A DNA stretch of 64,000 nucleotides, taken from contig NZ_CP082923.1 in assembly GCF_019931575.1 (NCBI RefSeq), forward strand, positions 2,914,001 through 2,978,000. The letters run 5' to 3'. This document shows positions 26,612-34,417 of this stretch, piece after piece. A model generated the notes under the pieces. That model was not told the origin of the DNA and searched no databases. It saw nothing but the letters and a program-made list of their open reading frames with translations. The stretch is from Caulobacter segnis. GTDB taxonomy: Bacteria > Pseudomonadota > Alphaproteobacteria > Caulobacterales > Caulobacteraceae. The position numbers and the translations under genes are program-made. Position 1 is the first letter of the stretch, and each line of letters begins with the position of its first letter.

Positions 26612-26818
26612 ATGGACATCGATAGCGAACGTCCCCGCGGTCGTCGCGGTTTCGCCGCCATGGACCCGGAACGCCGCCGCGAAATCGCTAGGAAGGGCGG
26701 CGCTAGCGTGCCCAGCGAAAAACGCAGCTTCGCCAAGGACCGCGATCTGGCGGCGAACGCTGGCCGCAAGGGCGGTTCGTCCTCGCGCGGCGGCCGTCCC
26801 GGCGATCGCGCCCTCTAG
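26612..26818 (+). CDS. KGG-motif stress-induced small protein
   Basis: 68-residue, highly basic protein with two KGG repeats: ERRREIARKGGASVP and AANAGRKGGSSSRGG. This is the stress-induced KGG (GsiB/YciG-like) family, a short hydrophilic protein thought to protect cells in general stress. An AGGAG site precedes the ATG, and a strong terminator follows 26 bases after the stop. Monocistronic expression is likely. Confidence 0.88.
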   Translation: MDIDSERPRGRRGFAAMDPERRREIARKGGASVPSEKRSFAKDRDLAANAGRKGGSSSRGGRPGDRAL

Positions 26819-26844
26819 GCGATATTCGGATCACCATCCGAGAG

Positions 26845-26880
26845 ACGCGCCGGTCCCGATCTTCGGAACCGGCGCGTTTT
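26845..26880 (+). terminator. Rho-independent terminator after the KGG protein gene
   Basis: ACGCGCCGGT (26845-26854) pairs perfectly with ACCGGCGCGT (26868-26877), followed by a short T-run. It sits between convergent genes and may serve the egtBD transcript from the other side as well. Confidence 0.85.
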
Positions 26881-26902
26881 CGCGCGTGTATGGCAGCCCC
26901 TC

Positions 26903-29065
26903 TCAGGCCTGGAGGGCGTAGACCGCGAAGGTCGGATCCTCGCTGATCCAGCGCTGGACCACGGTCCAGCCGGCGCGGGCGGCGATCGTCTCGAACGCCT
27001 CGGCCGGATACTTGTAGGAATTCTCGGTGTGGATGGTCTCGCCGGCGGCGAACCGGAAGCCGTAGTCGCCGACCATGACGATCTGGTCGCGCATGCTTTC
27101 CAGATGCATCTCGATCCGGCTCTCCGCCGCGTTCCACACCGCCTTGTGGGCGAAGGCCATCGGATCGAAGGTCCCGCCCAGTTCGCGGTTGATGTGCACC
27201 AGGACGTTGCGGTTGAAGGCCGCCGTCACCCCTTGCGCGTCGTCATAGGCCGGGATCAGCACCGCCGGATCCTTGGCCACGTCGGCGCCGACGATGAACA
27301 GCGAGCCCTCGCCCAGCAGGGTCCTGGCCTGGCGCAGCAGGGCCTCGGCCTCGTCCGGCGCGAAGTTGCCGATCGTCGAGCCGGGGAAGAAGCCGACCGG
27401 CGTGTGGCCCCTGGCGCCTTCAGGCAAGGCGATGGCCTTGGTGAAGTCCTCGACCAGCGGCGCGACGGCCAGGGCGGGATAGGCCTGCCGCAGGCTGGCG
27501 GCGGCCTCGTCCAGGGCCGTGGGGCTGATGTCGATCGGGGCGTAGACGGCGATCTGGGGCGCGGCGTCCAGCACGATGCGGGTCTTGATGCTGGCCCCGC
27601 TGCCGAACTCGACCAGCACCGCGCCGTCGGGTATGCGCGCGGCGATCTGGGGCGCGATCTGGCGCAGCAGCGCCGTCTCGGTCCGGGTCAGGTAGTATTC
27701 AGGCAGCTCGCAGATCGCCTCGAACAGGCGCGAGCCCTCGGCGTCGTAGAAGTACTTGGCCGGCAGGGTCTTGGGACTGGCCGACAGGCCGGCGATGGCC
27801 TCTTCCAGGAACGCATCGCCCGGCTTCACCTCGCTCAGACGGTCGTCGTCGGCCAGGCGCAGCCCGGCGAACATCCAGCGGCTGCCCGGATGGAAGAAGT
27901 TGCGGTAGGTCGCCCGCGTATGGCCCGGCGGCGTGGCCTCGCAGCCGCCGCGCAGGGTCATCTGGCTGACCATGAACTTGCCATTGTACTCGCCCAGCGC
28001 GCCAGGGCCCGGCTTGAAGCCCGGATAGGCGCCGTAGGCGCTGGCGGTCCACTGCCAGGTCGCGCCGTAGAGCTGGCGCAGAGCGGTCATGCCGCTCGCC
28101 GTGGCGGCGGCCTCCCACTCGGCCTCGGTCGGCAGGCGACGGCCCGCCCAGGCGGCGTAGGCGGCGGCCTCGTAGTAGCTGACATGCACGACGGGCGCGT
28201 TCGGGTCGACCGGATGGCGGCCGCGCAGGGTCATGGTGGTCCAGGCGCCGGTCTCGTCGCGCCGCCAATAGCCCGGGGCCTCCCAGCCCTCTTCCTTGAC
28301 CCTGGCCCAGCCTTCCGAGAGCCACAGGTCGGCGCGGCCATAGCCGCCGGCCTCGATGAAGGCCAGCCACTCGCCATTGGTCACCAGACGGTCGGACAGC
28401 CGGAACGGGGCGACATAGGTCTTGTGGCGCGGGCGTTCGTTGTCGAACGCGAAGCCCGCCTCGCACGCCCCGATCTCGACCAGACCGCCGGCGAAGCGAT
28501 GGAAGCGCTGCGGGCCCGGATCCGGACGCGCCGGCGCCGCGCCGGGCTGATAGGCCGGGCTGAGGGGCGACTGGGCGAACAGGTGCAGGATGTCCATCAG
28601 GATCAGCTCCTGATGCTGCTCCTCGTGGGCCAGGCCCAGTTCCATCCGCTCGCGGATCTCGGGCGTCAGCGGTGCGGCCAGCAGGCGCGCCATGGCCGCG
28701 TCGACATGGGCCCGGTACGCGCCGACCTCCTGGGTCGACGGACGGGTCAGCAGGCCCCGCTGGGGCCGGGGCTGACGGGGACCCACGGTCTCGTAGTAGG
28801 AATTGAACAGGTAGCCGAAGCTTGGATCATAGGCCGTGTAGCCCGGAAGAAAGGGCGTCAGCAGGAAGGTCTCGAAGAACCAGGTCGTATGGCCCCGATG
28901 CCACTTGGTCGGGCTGGCGTCCGGCATGGACTGGGCCGCCTGGTCCTCGGGCGACAGGGGCGCGGCCAGGACCTCGGTCCGGCGTCGCACGCGGCGATAA
29001 CGGTCGGCCAGCGCGTCGGCCGACGCGTCGAGGAGTTCCATTGCGGGCAGATCGTCCGGGGTCAT
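26903..29065 (-). CDS. EgtB-EgtD fusion for ergothioneine synthesis
   Basis: 720 residues joining two enzymes. Residues about 15-410 are EgtB-like: a DinB domain with iron-ligand candidates in KWHRGHTTWF (His56/59) and HEEQHQEL (His147, His151), then an FGE-sulfatase domain (VTNGEWLAFIEAGGY, RLPTEAEWEAA, TLRGGCEATPPGH). Residues about 425-720 are EgtD-like histidine trimethyltransferase: KYFYDAEGSRLFEAICELPEYYLTRTE (around 437-463), the SAM loop VEFGSGASIKTR, FFPGSTIGNF and ENSYKY. Together they would make hercynine and join it to a thiol donor. OvoA also ends in a methyltransferase but of another family. The ATG at 29065 follows AGGAGG. No EgtE or EgtC gene is adjacent. Confidence 0.88.
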   Translation of the reverse strand: MTPDDLPAMELLDASADALADRYRRVRRRTEVLAAPLSPEDQAAQSMPDASPTKWHRGHTTWFFETFLLTPFLPGYTAYDPSFGYLFNSYYETVGPRQPRPQRGLLTRPSTQEVGAYRAHVDAAMARLLAAPLTPEIRERMELGLAHEEQHQELILMDILHLFAQSPLSPAYQPGAAPARPDPGPQRFHRFAGGLVEIGACEAGFAFDNERPRHKTYVAPFRLSDRLVTNGEWLAFIEAGGYGRADLWLSEGWARVKEEGWEAPGYWRRDETGAWTTMTLRGRHPVDPNAPVVHVSYYEAAAYAAWAGRRLPTEAEWEAAATASGMTALRQLYGATWQWTASAYGAYPGFKPGPGALGEYNGKFMVSQMTLRGGCEATPPGHTRATYRNFFHPGSRWMFAGLRLADDDRLSEVKPGDAFLEEAIAGLSASPKTLPAKYFYDAEGSRLFEAICELPEYYLTRTETALLRQIAPQIAARIPDGAVLVEFGSGASIKTRIVLDAAPQIAVYAPIDISPTALDEAAASLRQAYPALAVAPLVEDFTKAIALPEGARGHTPVGFFPGSTIGNFAPDEAEALLRQARTLLGEGSLFIVGADVAKDPAVLIPAYDDAQGVTAAFNRNVLVHINRELGGTFDPMAFAHKAVWNAAESRIEMHLESMRDQIVMVGDYGFRFAAGETIHTENSYKYPAEAFETIAARAGWTVVQRWISEDPTFAVYALQA

Positions 29066-29383
29066 GGGCCCTCCTGGCCGAGCGGGACTGTGGCGCAGCC
29101 CGAGCGACGACAACGTTCCCGGAACTTCGGTGTTCCGATCCCTGGTTGCAAGCCGAGCCGGCGCGCCTTGCTGCCACATTGTGTCAGGAGCCCGCTTGCA
29201 AGGTTCGGCGACCATAAACCTGATTTGAGTTCATGAAGCGCGCGCGCCTGGAGGGAGGCGCTTCGCGGGAACGTCTACCTATCGGAGGACGTCGGTTGCC
29301 CCTTACCACCGACGGGCCCGCCGGTCGGAGAATTGAGCAGCTCCGACCGGCCATCCCACCCTCTTTCCAGGATATCTCGCGGC
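29066..29383. other. Gene-free gap with a strong hairpin
   Basis: About 320 bases between the egtBD start and the end of the isochorismatase-like gene; no credible gene seen. It contains an 11-bp perfect stem, GCCGGTCGGAG at 29320-29330 against CTCCGACCGGC at 29341-29351 with a 10-base loop. No T-run follows on either strand, so it is not a classical terminator, though it may stop or stabilise the upstream-coming minus-strand transcript. The rest presumably holds the egtBD promoter. Confidence 0.5.
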
Positions 29384-30019
29384 CTAGGCGCTCCAGGCGG
29401 CGACGACGCTGGCTGCGTCGGTCAGGATCGCGGTGTTCAGGTCCAGCATCTTCAGCGCCCCGGCGTGCAGGTCCGGTTCGTAGGCTGCGCAGGCGTCGGC
29501 GGCGACGAACAGGTGATAGTCGAGGTTAAAGGCGTCCCGCGCCGTGCCGTCGACGCAGCACTCGGTGGTCAGGCCGGCCAGCACCAGGGTGTCGACGCCC
29601 ATCGCCTTCAGCCGCGCGTCGAGCTCGGTGTCCCAGAAGGCGCTGTAGCGGGTCTTGCGGATGATCAGCTCGCCCGGTCGCGGCTGGGGGCCGACGAAGG
29701 CGCTGCCCACCTCCCCCGCCCGACACAGCGCCGCCTCGACCGACGGATCGCCGCCCCGCCGCCGCATCCGCTCGTTCCAGGCCGCGGAGTCGGTCTGCGG
29801 CGTCGTGAAGAGGCCGGCGAACACCACCGGGACTCCGGCCGCTCGCGCCTGCTCGGCCAGGCGCTCGGCCGCCGCCAGCGCCGCCGGCACGGTGGAGAGA
29901 TCCAGGCCCCATCGCCCCGCCAGGCCCTCGGGCGAGGCGAAGTCGACCTGCATGTCGATGATCAGCAGCGCCGTGCGCCCGGGCGCGATCCAGGCTTCCA
30001 GGCCCGTCGCCGGGCTCAC
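29384..30019 (-). CDS. Isochorismatase-family cysteine hydrolase, RutB-like
   Basis: 211 residues. The catalytic triad of the family is visible: Asp in ALLIIDMQVDFASP, Lys in LIIRKTRYSAFWDTELD, and the nucleophile Cys in LAGLTTECCVDGTARDA. The pattern RYSAFWDTELDARL resembles RutB, the ureidoacrylate amidohydrolase of the Rut uracil pathway. The GTG start overlaps the upstream flavin monooxygenase stop (GTGA), and that protein resembles RutA. The pair may therefore open a pyrimidine-like ring and hydrolyse the product, but rutC-rutG are not nearby, so the real substrate may differ. Confidence 0.85.
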   Translation of the reverse strand: MSPATGLEAWIAPGRTALLIIDMQVDFASPEGLAGRWGLDLSTVPAALAAAERLAEQARAAGVPVVFAGLFTTPQTDSAAWNERMRRRGGDPSVEAALCRAGEVGSAFVGPQPRPGELIIRKTRYSAFWDTELDARLKAMGVDTLVLAGLTTECCVDGTARDAFNLDYHLFVAADACAAYEPDLHAGALKMLDLNTAILTDAASVVAAWSA

Positions 30020-31080
30020 GCGAACACCGACCGCAGCGCCGGCAGGATCTCGCCGCCGAACATGGCCAGGCCTTCCACGTAGTCGGGGAAGATCAGCATC
30101 AGCCCGTCCAGCTCGCATTCGGTCATGAACGCCTCGACCTTCTCGCGGCAGGTGGCGGGCGAGCCGACGATCGTCTCGGTCATGAACGCGCCCTGCTTCG
30201 CGGCCACGGCCTGCAGCCGGTCGGCGGGCACGCCCCAGTTGGCCAGCATGGCCAGGATCGCGCCCATGTCCGCCCCCTCGGCGTAGCGGCGGACCAGGGC
30301 CTCAGCGCCGGCGTCGCTCTCGGCGTGGACGATCGTGCACATGGCGTAGGTGCGGATCGTCTTGCCCAGGTCGCGCGCCAGGGCCTTGGCGCGGCGGGAC
30401 GCCTCGCGATGCTCCTGGCGCGTGCGGCCGCCGATGAAGCAGGCGTCGGCCTCGCGCACAGAGAACTGGAAGCCCCGATCACTCATGCCCGCGCAGATCA
30501 GCTCCGGGCGCGGCCTCGACAGCGGCTTGGGCCTGGACTGGCAGTCCTTCATCGTGAAGTACCGGCCGACGAAGTCGACGCTGTCCTCGGACCATAGGCG
30601 CTTGACGATGGTCGTCCATTCCTCGGCCAGGCCATAGCGGTCGTCGTGGGACAGCGAATCGTCCCAGGCGCTCATCTGGTCGAACTCGGCCTTATAGGCC
30701 CCGGCGACGATGTTCAGGCCGGCCCGGCCGCCGCTGATGTGGTCCAGGGTGGCGATCATCTTGGCCGCCACCGCCGGGTTCTGCAGCAGCGGATGCACCG
30801 TGGCCCAGATACGGACGTTCTTGGTCGCCTCGGCGATGGCCGCCATCAGCGTCACCGACTCGAGCGAGGTCCCCCAGTGGTCGGTCTCGCCGCCAAAGCC
30901 GCGAAACTTGCCCATCGACATCACGAAATCCATGCCGACCTGATCGGCCTTGATCGCGGCCGCGCGGTTCTGGGCATAGAGGCCGTCCAGCGTGGGCGTG
31001 GTGCTGGAGACGATCCAGCCGCCGTTGGCCACGGGCAGGAAGACGCCGAAATCCTTGTGCTGCGAGGGTCGGTGGAACAT
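30016..31080 (-). CDS. LLM-class flavin-dependent monooxygenase, RutA-like
   Basis: 354-residue bacterial-luciferase-like (F/FMNH2-dependent) TIM barrel. Shared with RutA are FGVFLPVANGGWIVS, FVMSMGKFRGFGGETDHWGTSLES, ATLDHISGGRAGLNIVAG, PELICAGMSDRGFQFS and the C-terminal LIFPDYVEGLAMFGGEILP. RutA cleaves the uracil ring between N3 and C4. The ATG at 31080 starts at the right place relative to RutA. It is the first gene of a two-gene operon with the isochorismatase-like hydrolase, and divergent to the LptC-like gene 175 bases away. A reductase supplying FMNH2 is not encoded here. Confidence 0.87.
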   Translation of the reverse strand: MFHRPSQHKDFGVFLPVANGGWIVSSTTPTLDGLYAQNRAAAIKADQVGMDFVMSMGKFRGFGGETDHWGTSLESVTLMAAIAEATKNVRIWATVHPLLQNPAVAAKMIATLDHISGGRAGLNIVAGAYKAEFDQMSAWDDSLSHDDRYGLAEEWTTIVKRLWSEDSVDFVGRYFTMKDCQSRPKPLSRPRPELICAGMSDRGFQFSVREADACFIGGRTRQEHREASRRAKALARDLGKTIRTYAMCTIVHAESDAGAEALVRRYAEGADMGAILAMLANWGVPADRLQAVAAKQGAFMTETIVGSPATCREKVEAFMTECELDGLMLIFPDYVEGLAMFGGEILPALRSVFA

Positions 31081-31255
31081 GTCGCGGATCCTATCACGGC
31101 GCGAACGCGAGGATCACGCGCTTCGCGTGAGCGAACAACCGCACTTGAAGAGGCGTCAACCGCCGCCATCTGCAAGCCACTTATCCGCGCCACGATCCCG
31201 CGCCGGAAAACAAAGCCCTTGGGCGAACGGCGACGTAGGACTATCCATTCCTCAA

Positions 31256-31888
31256 ATGCTCACCCAGACCGACAGCGCCGCCGCTGTCCCCCACCTTCCC
31301 AGCGCCGCAGAACGGGCCCGCAACCGCCGCCGGGCGCCGGTCCGTCGCCTGCGCCTGGTCCTGGCCGTCTTCGCGGTCGCCGTCGGCGCCGTCGTGGTCG
31401 GCCAGGCGTCGTGGCGCAGCTTTGCGTCCAGCAAGCTCCAGACCCAGGCCGCCTCGACCCCGCTGCTGCTGAGCAAGCCACGCTTCACCGGCGTGCTGAA
31501 GGACGGCCGCGCCTTCCTGATCACCGCCGACAACGCCGAACGCGACGCCAAGGACCAGAACCTGGTGCGCTTGACGACGCCGGTCCTGGTGCGCGGCTAC
31601 GGCGAGCCCAGCCCCAGCCAGGCCACGGCCAAGACCGGCCTCTACCGCGAGGCCGAGCACACCCTGCTGCTGTCCGGGGACGTGAAGATAACCAGCGCCG
31701 AGGGCTATGACTTCGACGCGCCCCAGGCCCTGATCGACATGCGCACGGGCGAGGTCAGCGGCGGCGCGGGCATCGAAGGCGCCGGTCCCAAGGGCACGAC
31801 GCGCGCCAACAGCTACAACGTCACCGACAAGGGTGACCGCGTCGTGCTGAACGGCCGCGTCCGCACCCGGCTGGAGCGGCAGCGCTGA
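31256..31888 (+). CDS. lptC: LptC-family periplasmic bridge protein, in the sphingolipid locus
   Basis: 210 residues. One N-terminal membrane helix (LRLVLAVFAVAVGAVVVGQASW) is followed by a periplasmic beta-jellyroll of the LptC/YrbK kind. Typical stretches are LSKPRFTGVLKDGRAFLITADNAERD, TAKTGLYREAEHTLLLSGDVKITSAEGYDFDAPQALIDM (about 31620-31740) and a VLNGRVRTRLE end. LptC normally passes LPS from LptBFG to LptA. Here it opens an operon that runs through ceramide genes and is not beside lptA or lptB, so it may be a paralogue serving sphingolipid export. Whether it is the only LptC of the genome cannot be seen. Confidence 0.85.
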   Translation: MLTQTDSAAAVPHLPSAAERARNRRRAPVRRLRLVLAVFAVAVGAVVVGQASWRSFASSKLQTQAASTPLLLSKPRFTGVLKDGRAFLITADNAERDAKDQNLVRLTTPVLVRGYGEPSPSQATAKTGLYREAEHTLLLSGDVKITSAEGYDFDAPQALIDMRTGEVSGGAGIEGAGPKGTTRANSYNVTDKGDRVVLNGRVRTRLERQR

Positions 31889-31889
31889 C

Positions 31890-33017
31890 GTGGCCGCCGC
31901 CAAACGCGTCTGCTTCCTCTACATCGCGCAACACCATCAGGTTTGGCACAGCCTGTCGGTGGCCGTCGCCATGGCTCGGCGCTGGCCGGCCATCAAGGTC
32001 GAGATCGCCGCGACCACGCCCGAGCTGATCGACTATGTCGCCGGCCTGATCGCCGAGCTGGGCGGCGCGCCGATCGAGCTGGTCCTGCTGCCGCCAGCCT
32101 GGCTGCGCCGCCTGGGCGGCGGCGGCGCTCCGCCAAAGGCGGCGATGCTGATCGCCAACGCCCTGCGCCTGGCGCGCTACGACGCGGTGATCACGCCCGA
32201 ACGCACCACCGCCCTGCTGCGCCGCATCGGCGTGCGCCATCCGCTGCTGGTCTACACCCAGCACGGCGCCGGCGACCGCGAGGGTCCGTTCGAGCCGCGC
32301 CTGAAGCTGTTCGACCTGGTCATGGCCGCCGGCCGCAAGCAGCGCGACCGGATGCTGCAGGAGGGCTGGGTCACCGAAGACACCTGCGCCATGGTCGGCT
32401 ATCCCAAGTTCGACCTGGTCGACGAGCTGCCGCCCCGGGCCTTCCCGCGCTTCGAGCGCCCGGGCCCGGTGGTGCTGTACAATCCCCATTTCCACGCCGA
32501 GCTCGGCTCCTGGCCCAAATGGGGCAAGCAGGTGCTGGAGTTCTTCGCGGCCAACGACCGCTACAACCTGATCTTCGCCCCGCACATCCGCCTGTTCGAG
32601 ACGGCATCCATGGAGGAGCGCGCGGCCTTCAAGGTGTTCGCCGAGAACCCGCGCATCCACGTCGACCTGGGCGGGCCGGCGGCGGCGGACATGACCTACA
32701 CCAAGGCGGCCGACCTCTATCTTGGCGACGTCTCCAGCCAGGTCTACGAGTTCCTGCGCACGCCCAAGCCGTGCCTCTTCCTCAACGCCAGCGGCGCCCG
32801 CTGGTGCGGCGATCCCAGCTTCCATCACTGGCTGTACGGCCCCGTGCTGGAGAGCATCGAGGGCCTGGGCGAGGGGTTGGACAACGCCTTCGCCACCCAC
32901 GGCGACTATCGCGAGACCCAGTCCTGGGCCATCGCCGAGACCTTCGACGTCAGCAACACCCCTGCCTCGGTGCGCGCGGCCCGCGCCATCGTCGACAAGC
33001 TGGAACGCGCGGCATGA
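31890..33017 (+). CDS. CDP-glycerol glycerophosphotransferase-like (TagB/TagF fold) protein
   Basis: 375 residues from a GTG one base after the lptC-like stop. The fold looks GT-B: an N-terminal CFLYIAQHHQVWHSLSVAVAMARRW segment, VYTQHGAGDREGPFEPRLKLFDLVMAAGRKQRD (about 32250-32345), then VLYNPHFHAELGSWPKWG, LIFAPHIRLFE, and YLGDVSSQVYEFLRTPKPCLFLN, which closely resembles teichoic-acid glycerophosphotransferases (the GDxSS region). No membrane helix. In this context it may add phosphoglycerol-type units to ceramide or to another lipid carrier; the substrate is inferred. It overlaps the flippase gene by four bases (ATGA). Confidence 0.78.
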   Translation: MAAAKRVCFLYIAQHHQVWHSLSVAVAMARRWPAIKVEIAATTPELIDYVAGLIAELGGAPIELVLLPPAWLRRLGGGGAPPKAAMLIANALRLARYDAVITPERTTALLRRIGVRHPLLVYTQHGAGDREGPFEPRLKLFDLVMAAGRKQRDRMLQEGWVTEDTCAMVGYPKFDLVDELPPRAFPRFERPGPVVLYNPHFHAELGSWPKWGKQVLEFFAANDRYNLIFAPHIRLFETASMEERAAFKVFAENPRIHVDLGGPAAADMTYTKAADLYLGDVSSQVYEFLRTPKPCLFLNASGARWCGDPSFHHWLYGPVLESIEGLGEGLDNAFATHGDYRETQSWAIAETFDVSNTPASVRAARAIVDKLERAA

Positions 33018-34417
33018 GCGACGCCGCGCTCCCCGATCCGGCCTCGCCGGAAGCCAAGCCCGCCTCGCCGCTCAAGAAGGTGCTGGGCAACGCCGGCCAG
33101 CTGCTCAGCGGCCGGGTGGTCAACGCGGTCGTCGGCCTGGCCTATATCGCCCTCACCTACCGCAGCCTGGGCAAGGAAGCCGCCGGCGTGCTGGTGCTGA
33201 TCAACGCCTTCGCCCAGTTCCTGGGCGAGGCCGCGCACTTCCAGTCGTGGCAGACCCTGATCACCTACGGCGCCGCGCCGCTGCTGGACAACGACAAGCG
33301 CCGGTTCCAGCAGGTTTTGCGCCTGTCGATGCTGCTGGACCTGATCAGCGGCGTTCTGGGCGTGATCCTGGGCGTGCTGGGGGCCTGGTTCTTCTGGCAG
33401 GAACTGCGCTGGCCCGAGGGCACGCACGGCTATGGGGCGCTCTACGCCCTGTCGATCGGCGTGATGACCTCGGCCACCGGCGTGGGCCTGCTGCGCCTGT
33501 TCGACCGCTTCCGCTTCCTGGCCGCCGAACAGGCGATCAGCTCGTTCGTGCGGATGATCGGCTGCGCGATCTGCGCCTTCACGCACGCGCCCCTGCCCTA
33601 TTTCCTGCTGGCTTGGGCGGCGGGAACCTTCGCCTCGTTCGCCTATATCGCCGCGATCGCCTTCTGGGATCTCAAGCGGCGCGGCCTCCTGCGGGGCTTC
33701 AGCCTGGTCGGCCCGACCAGCCAGGACCTGCCGGGCGTCTGGCGCTTCGCCCTGGCCACCAACTTCTCCGGCACCCTGGACGTCGGCTTCACCCACGTCT
33801 TGACCATGATCGTCGGCGCGATGCTGGGCCCGGCCCAGGCCGCCTCGTGGCGGATCGGCAAGCAGGTGGCCGACGGCATGGCCAAGCCCGCGCGGCTGAT
33901 GGTGCCGGCCCTCTATCCCGAACTGGCCAAGATGCGCGCCTCCGGCAGTCAGCAAGCGATGAACAAGCTGGCCGTCCAGATCGCCCTGATCGGCGGCGCC
34001 GCAGCGGGCGTTCTGCTGCTGGTCAGCCTGCTGGCCGGCTATTGGATCCTGGAAAAGGTCGTCGGTCCGGGCTATGGCGCGGCCGCCGGGGTGATGAACT
34101 GGCAGGTCGCCGCCGCCGCCATCGGGGTGATGACCCTGCCGCTCGAACCCATGCTCGTGTCGATGCGCGCGGCGGGATCGGCCTTGACCGTGCGCCTCGT
34201 CGTGGTCATCGCCTATCTCGCGGCCCTGGGACCGCTGATCCACGCCTTCGGCCTGACCGGCGCGGGCGCCGCGCTGGTCGCGGCCGCTTTGGGGATGGGG
34301 ATCGGCATGTATTTCATGGCGCGCCGCAGGCTCGCCCGACTCGCGACGGAAGAAGGCTCCGCGCGTACGACCAAAGACGATGAAGGCCCAACTTATGATC
34401 ACGCCCACGGCGTCTGA
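33014..34417 (+). CDS. Wzx-like polysaccharide/lipid flippase (MOP superfamily)
   Basis: 467 residues with about twelve membrane helices in the pattern of O-antigen/teichoic-acid flippases. The N-terminus LLSGRVVNAVVGLAYIALTYRSLGKEAAGVLVL and the central RFALATNFSGTLDVGFTHVLTMIVGAMLGPAQAASWRIGKQ (about 33745-33870) are typical of the family. The C-terminal tail is hydrophilic and overlaps the next gene by 38 bases. Flippases move lipid-linked substrates across the inner membrane. Here the cargo may be a ceramide intermediate or a lipid-linked head-group donor, since the flanking genes make ceramide; this is inference. Confidence 0.85.
   Translation: MSDAALPDPASPEAKPASPLKKVLGNAGQLLSGRVVNAVVGLAYIALTYRSLGKEAAGVLVLINAFAQFLGEAAHFQSWQTLITYGAAPLLDNDKRRFQQVLRLSMLLDLISGVLGVILGVLGAWFFWQELRWPEGTHGYGALYALSIGVMTSATGVGLLRLFDRFRFLAAEQAISSFVRMIGCAICAFTHAPLPYFLLAWAAGTFASFAYIAAIAFWDLKRRGLLRGFSLVGPTSQDLPGVWRFALATNFSGTLDVGFTHVLTMIVGAMLGPAQAASWRIGKQVADGMAKPARLMVPALYPELAKMRASGSQQAMNKLAVQIALIGGAAAGVLLLVSLLAGYWILEKVVGPGYGAAAGVMNWQVAAAAIGVMTLPLEPMLVSMRAAGSALTVRLVVVIAYLAALGPLIHAFGLTGAGAALVAAALGMGIGMYFMARRRLARLATEEGSARTTKDDEGPTYDHAHGV

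Noticed and set aside
26903..29065. Reading the EgtB-EgtD protein as the ovothiol enzyme OvoA
   Set aside because: OvoA shares the DinB and FGE parts, but the C-terminal half here has the EgtD stretches (LPEYYLTRTE, FGSGASIKTR, ENSYKY) rather than the OvoA methyltransferase.
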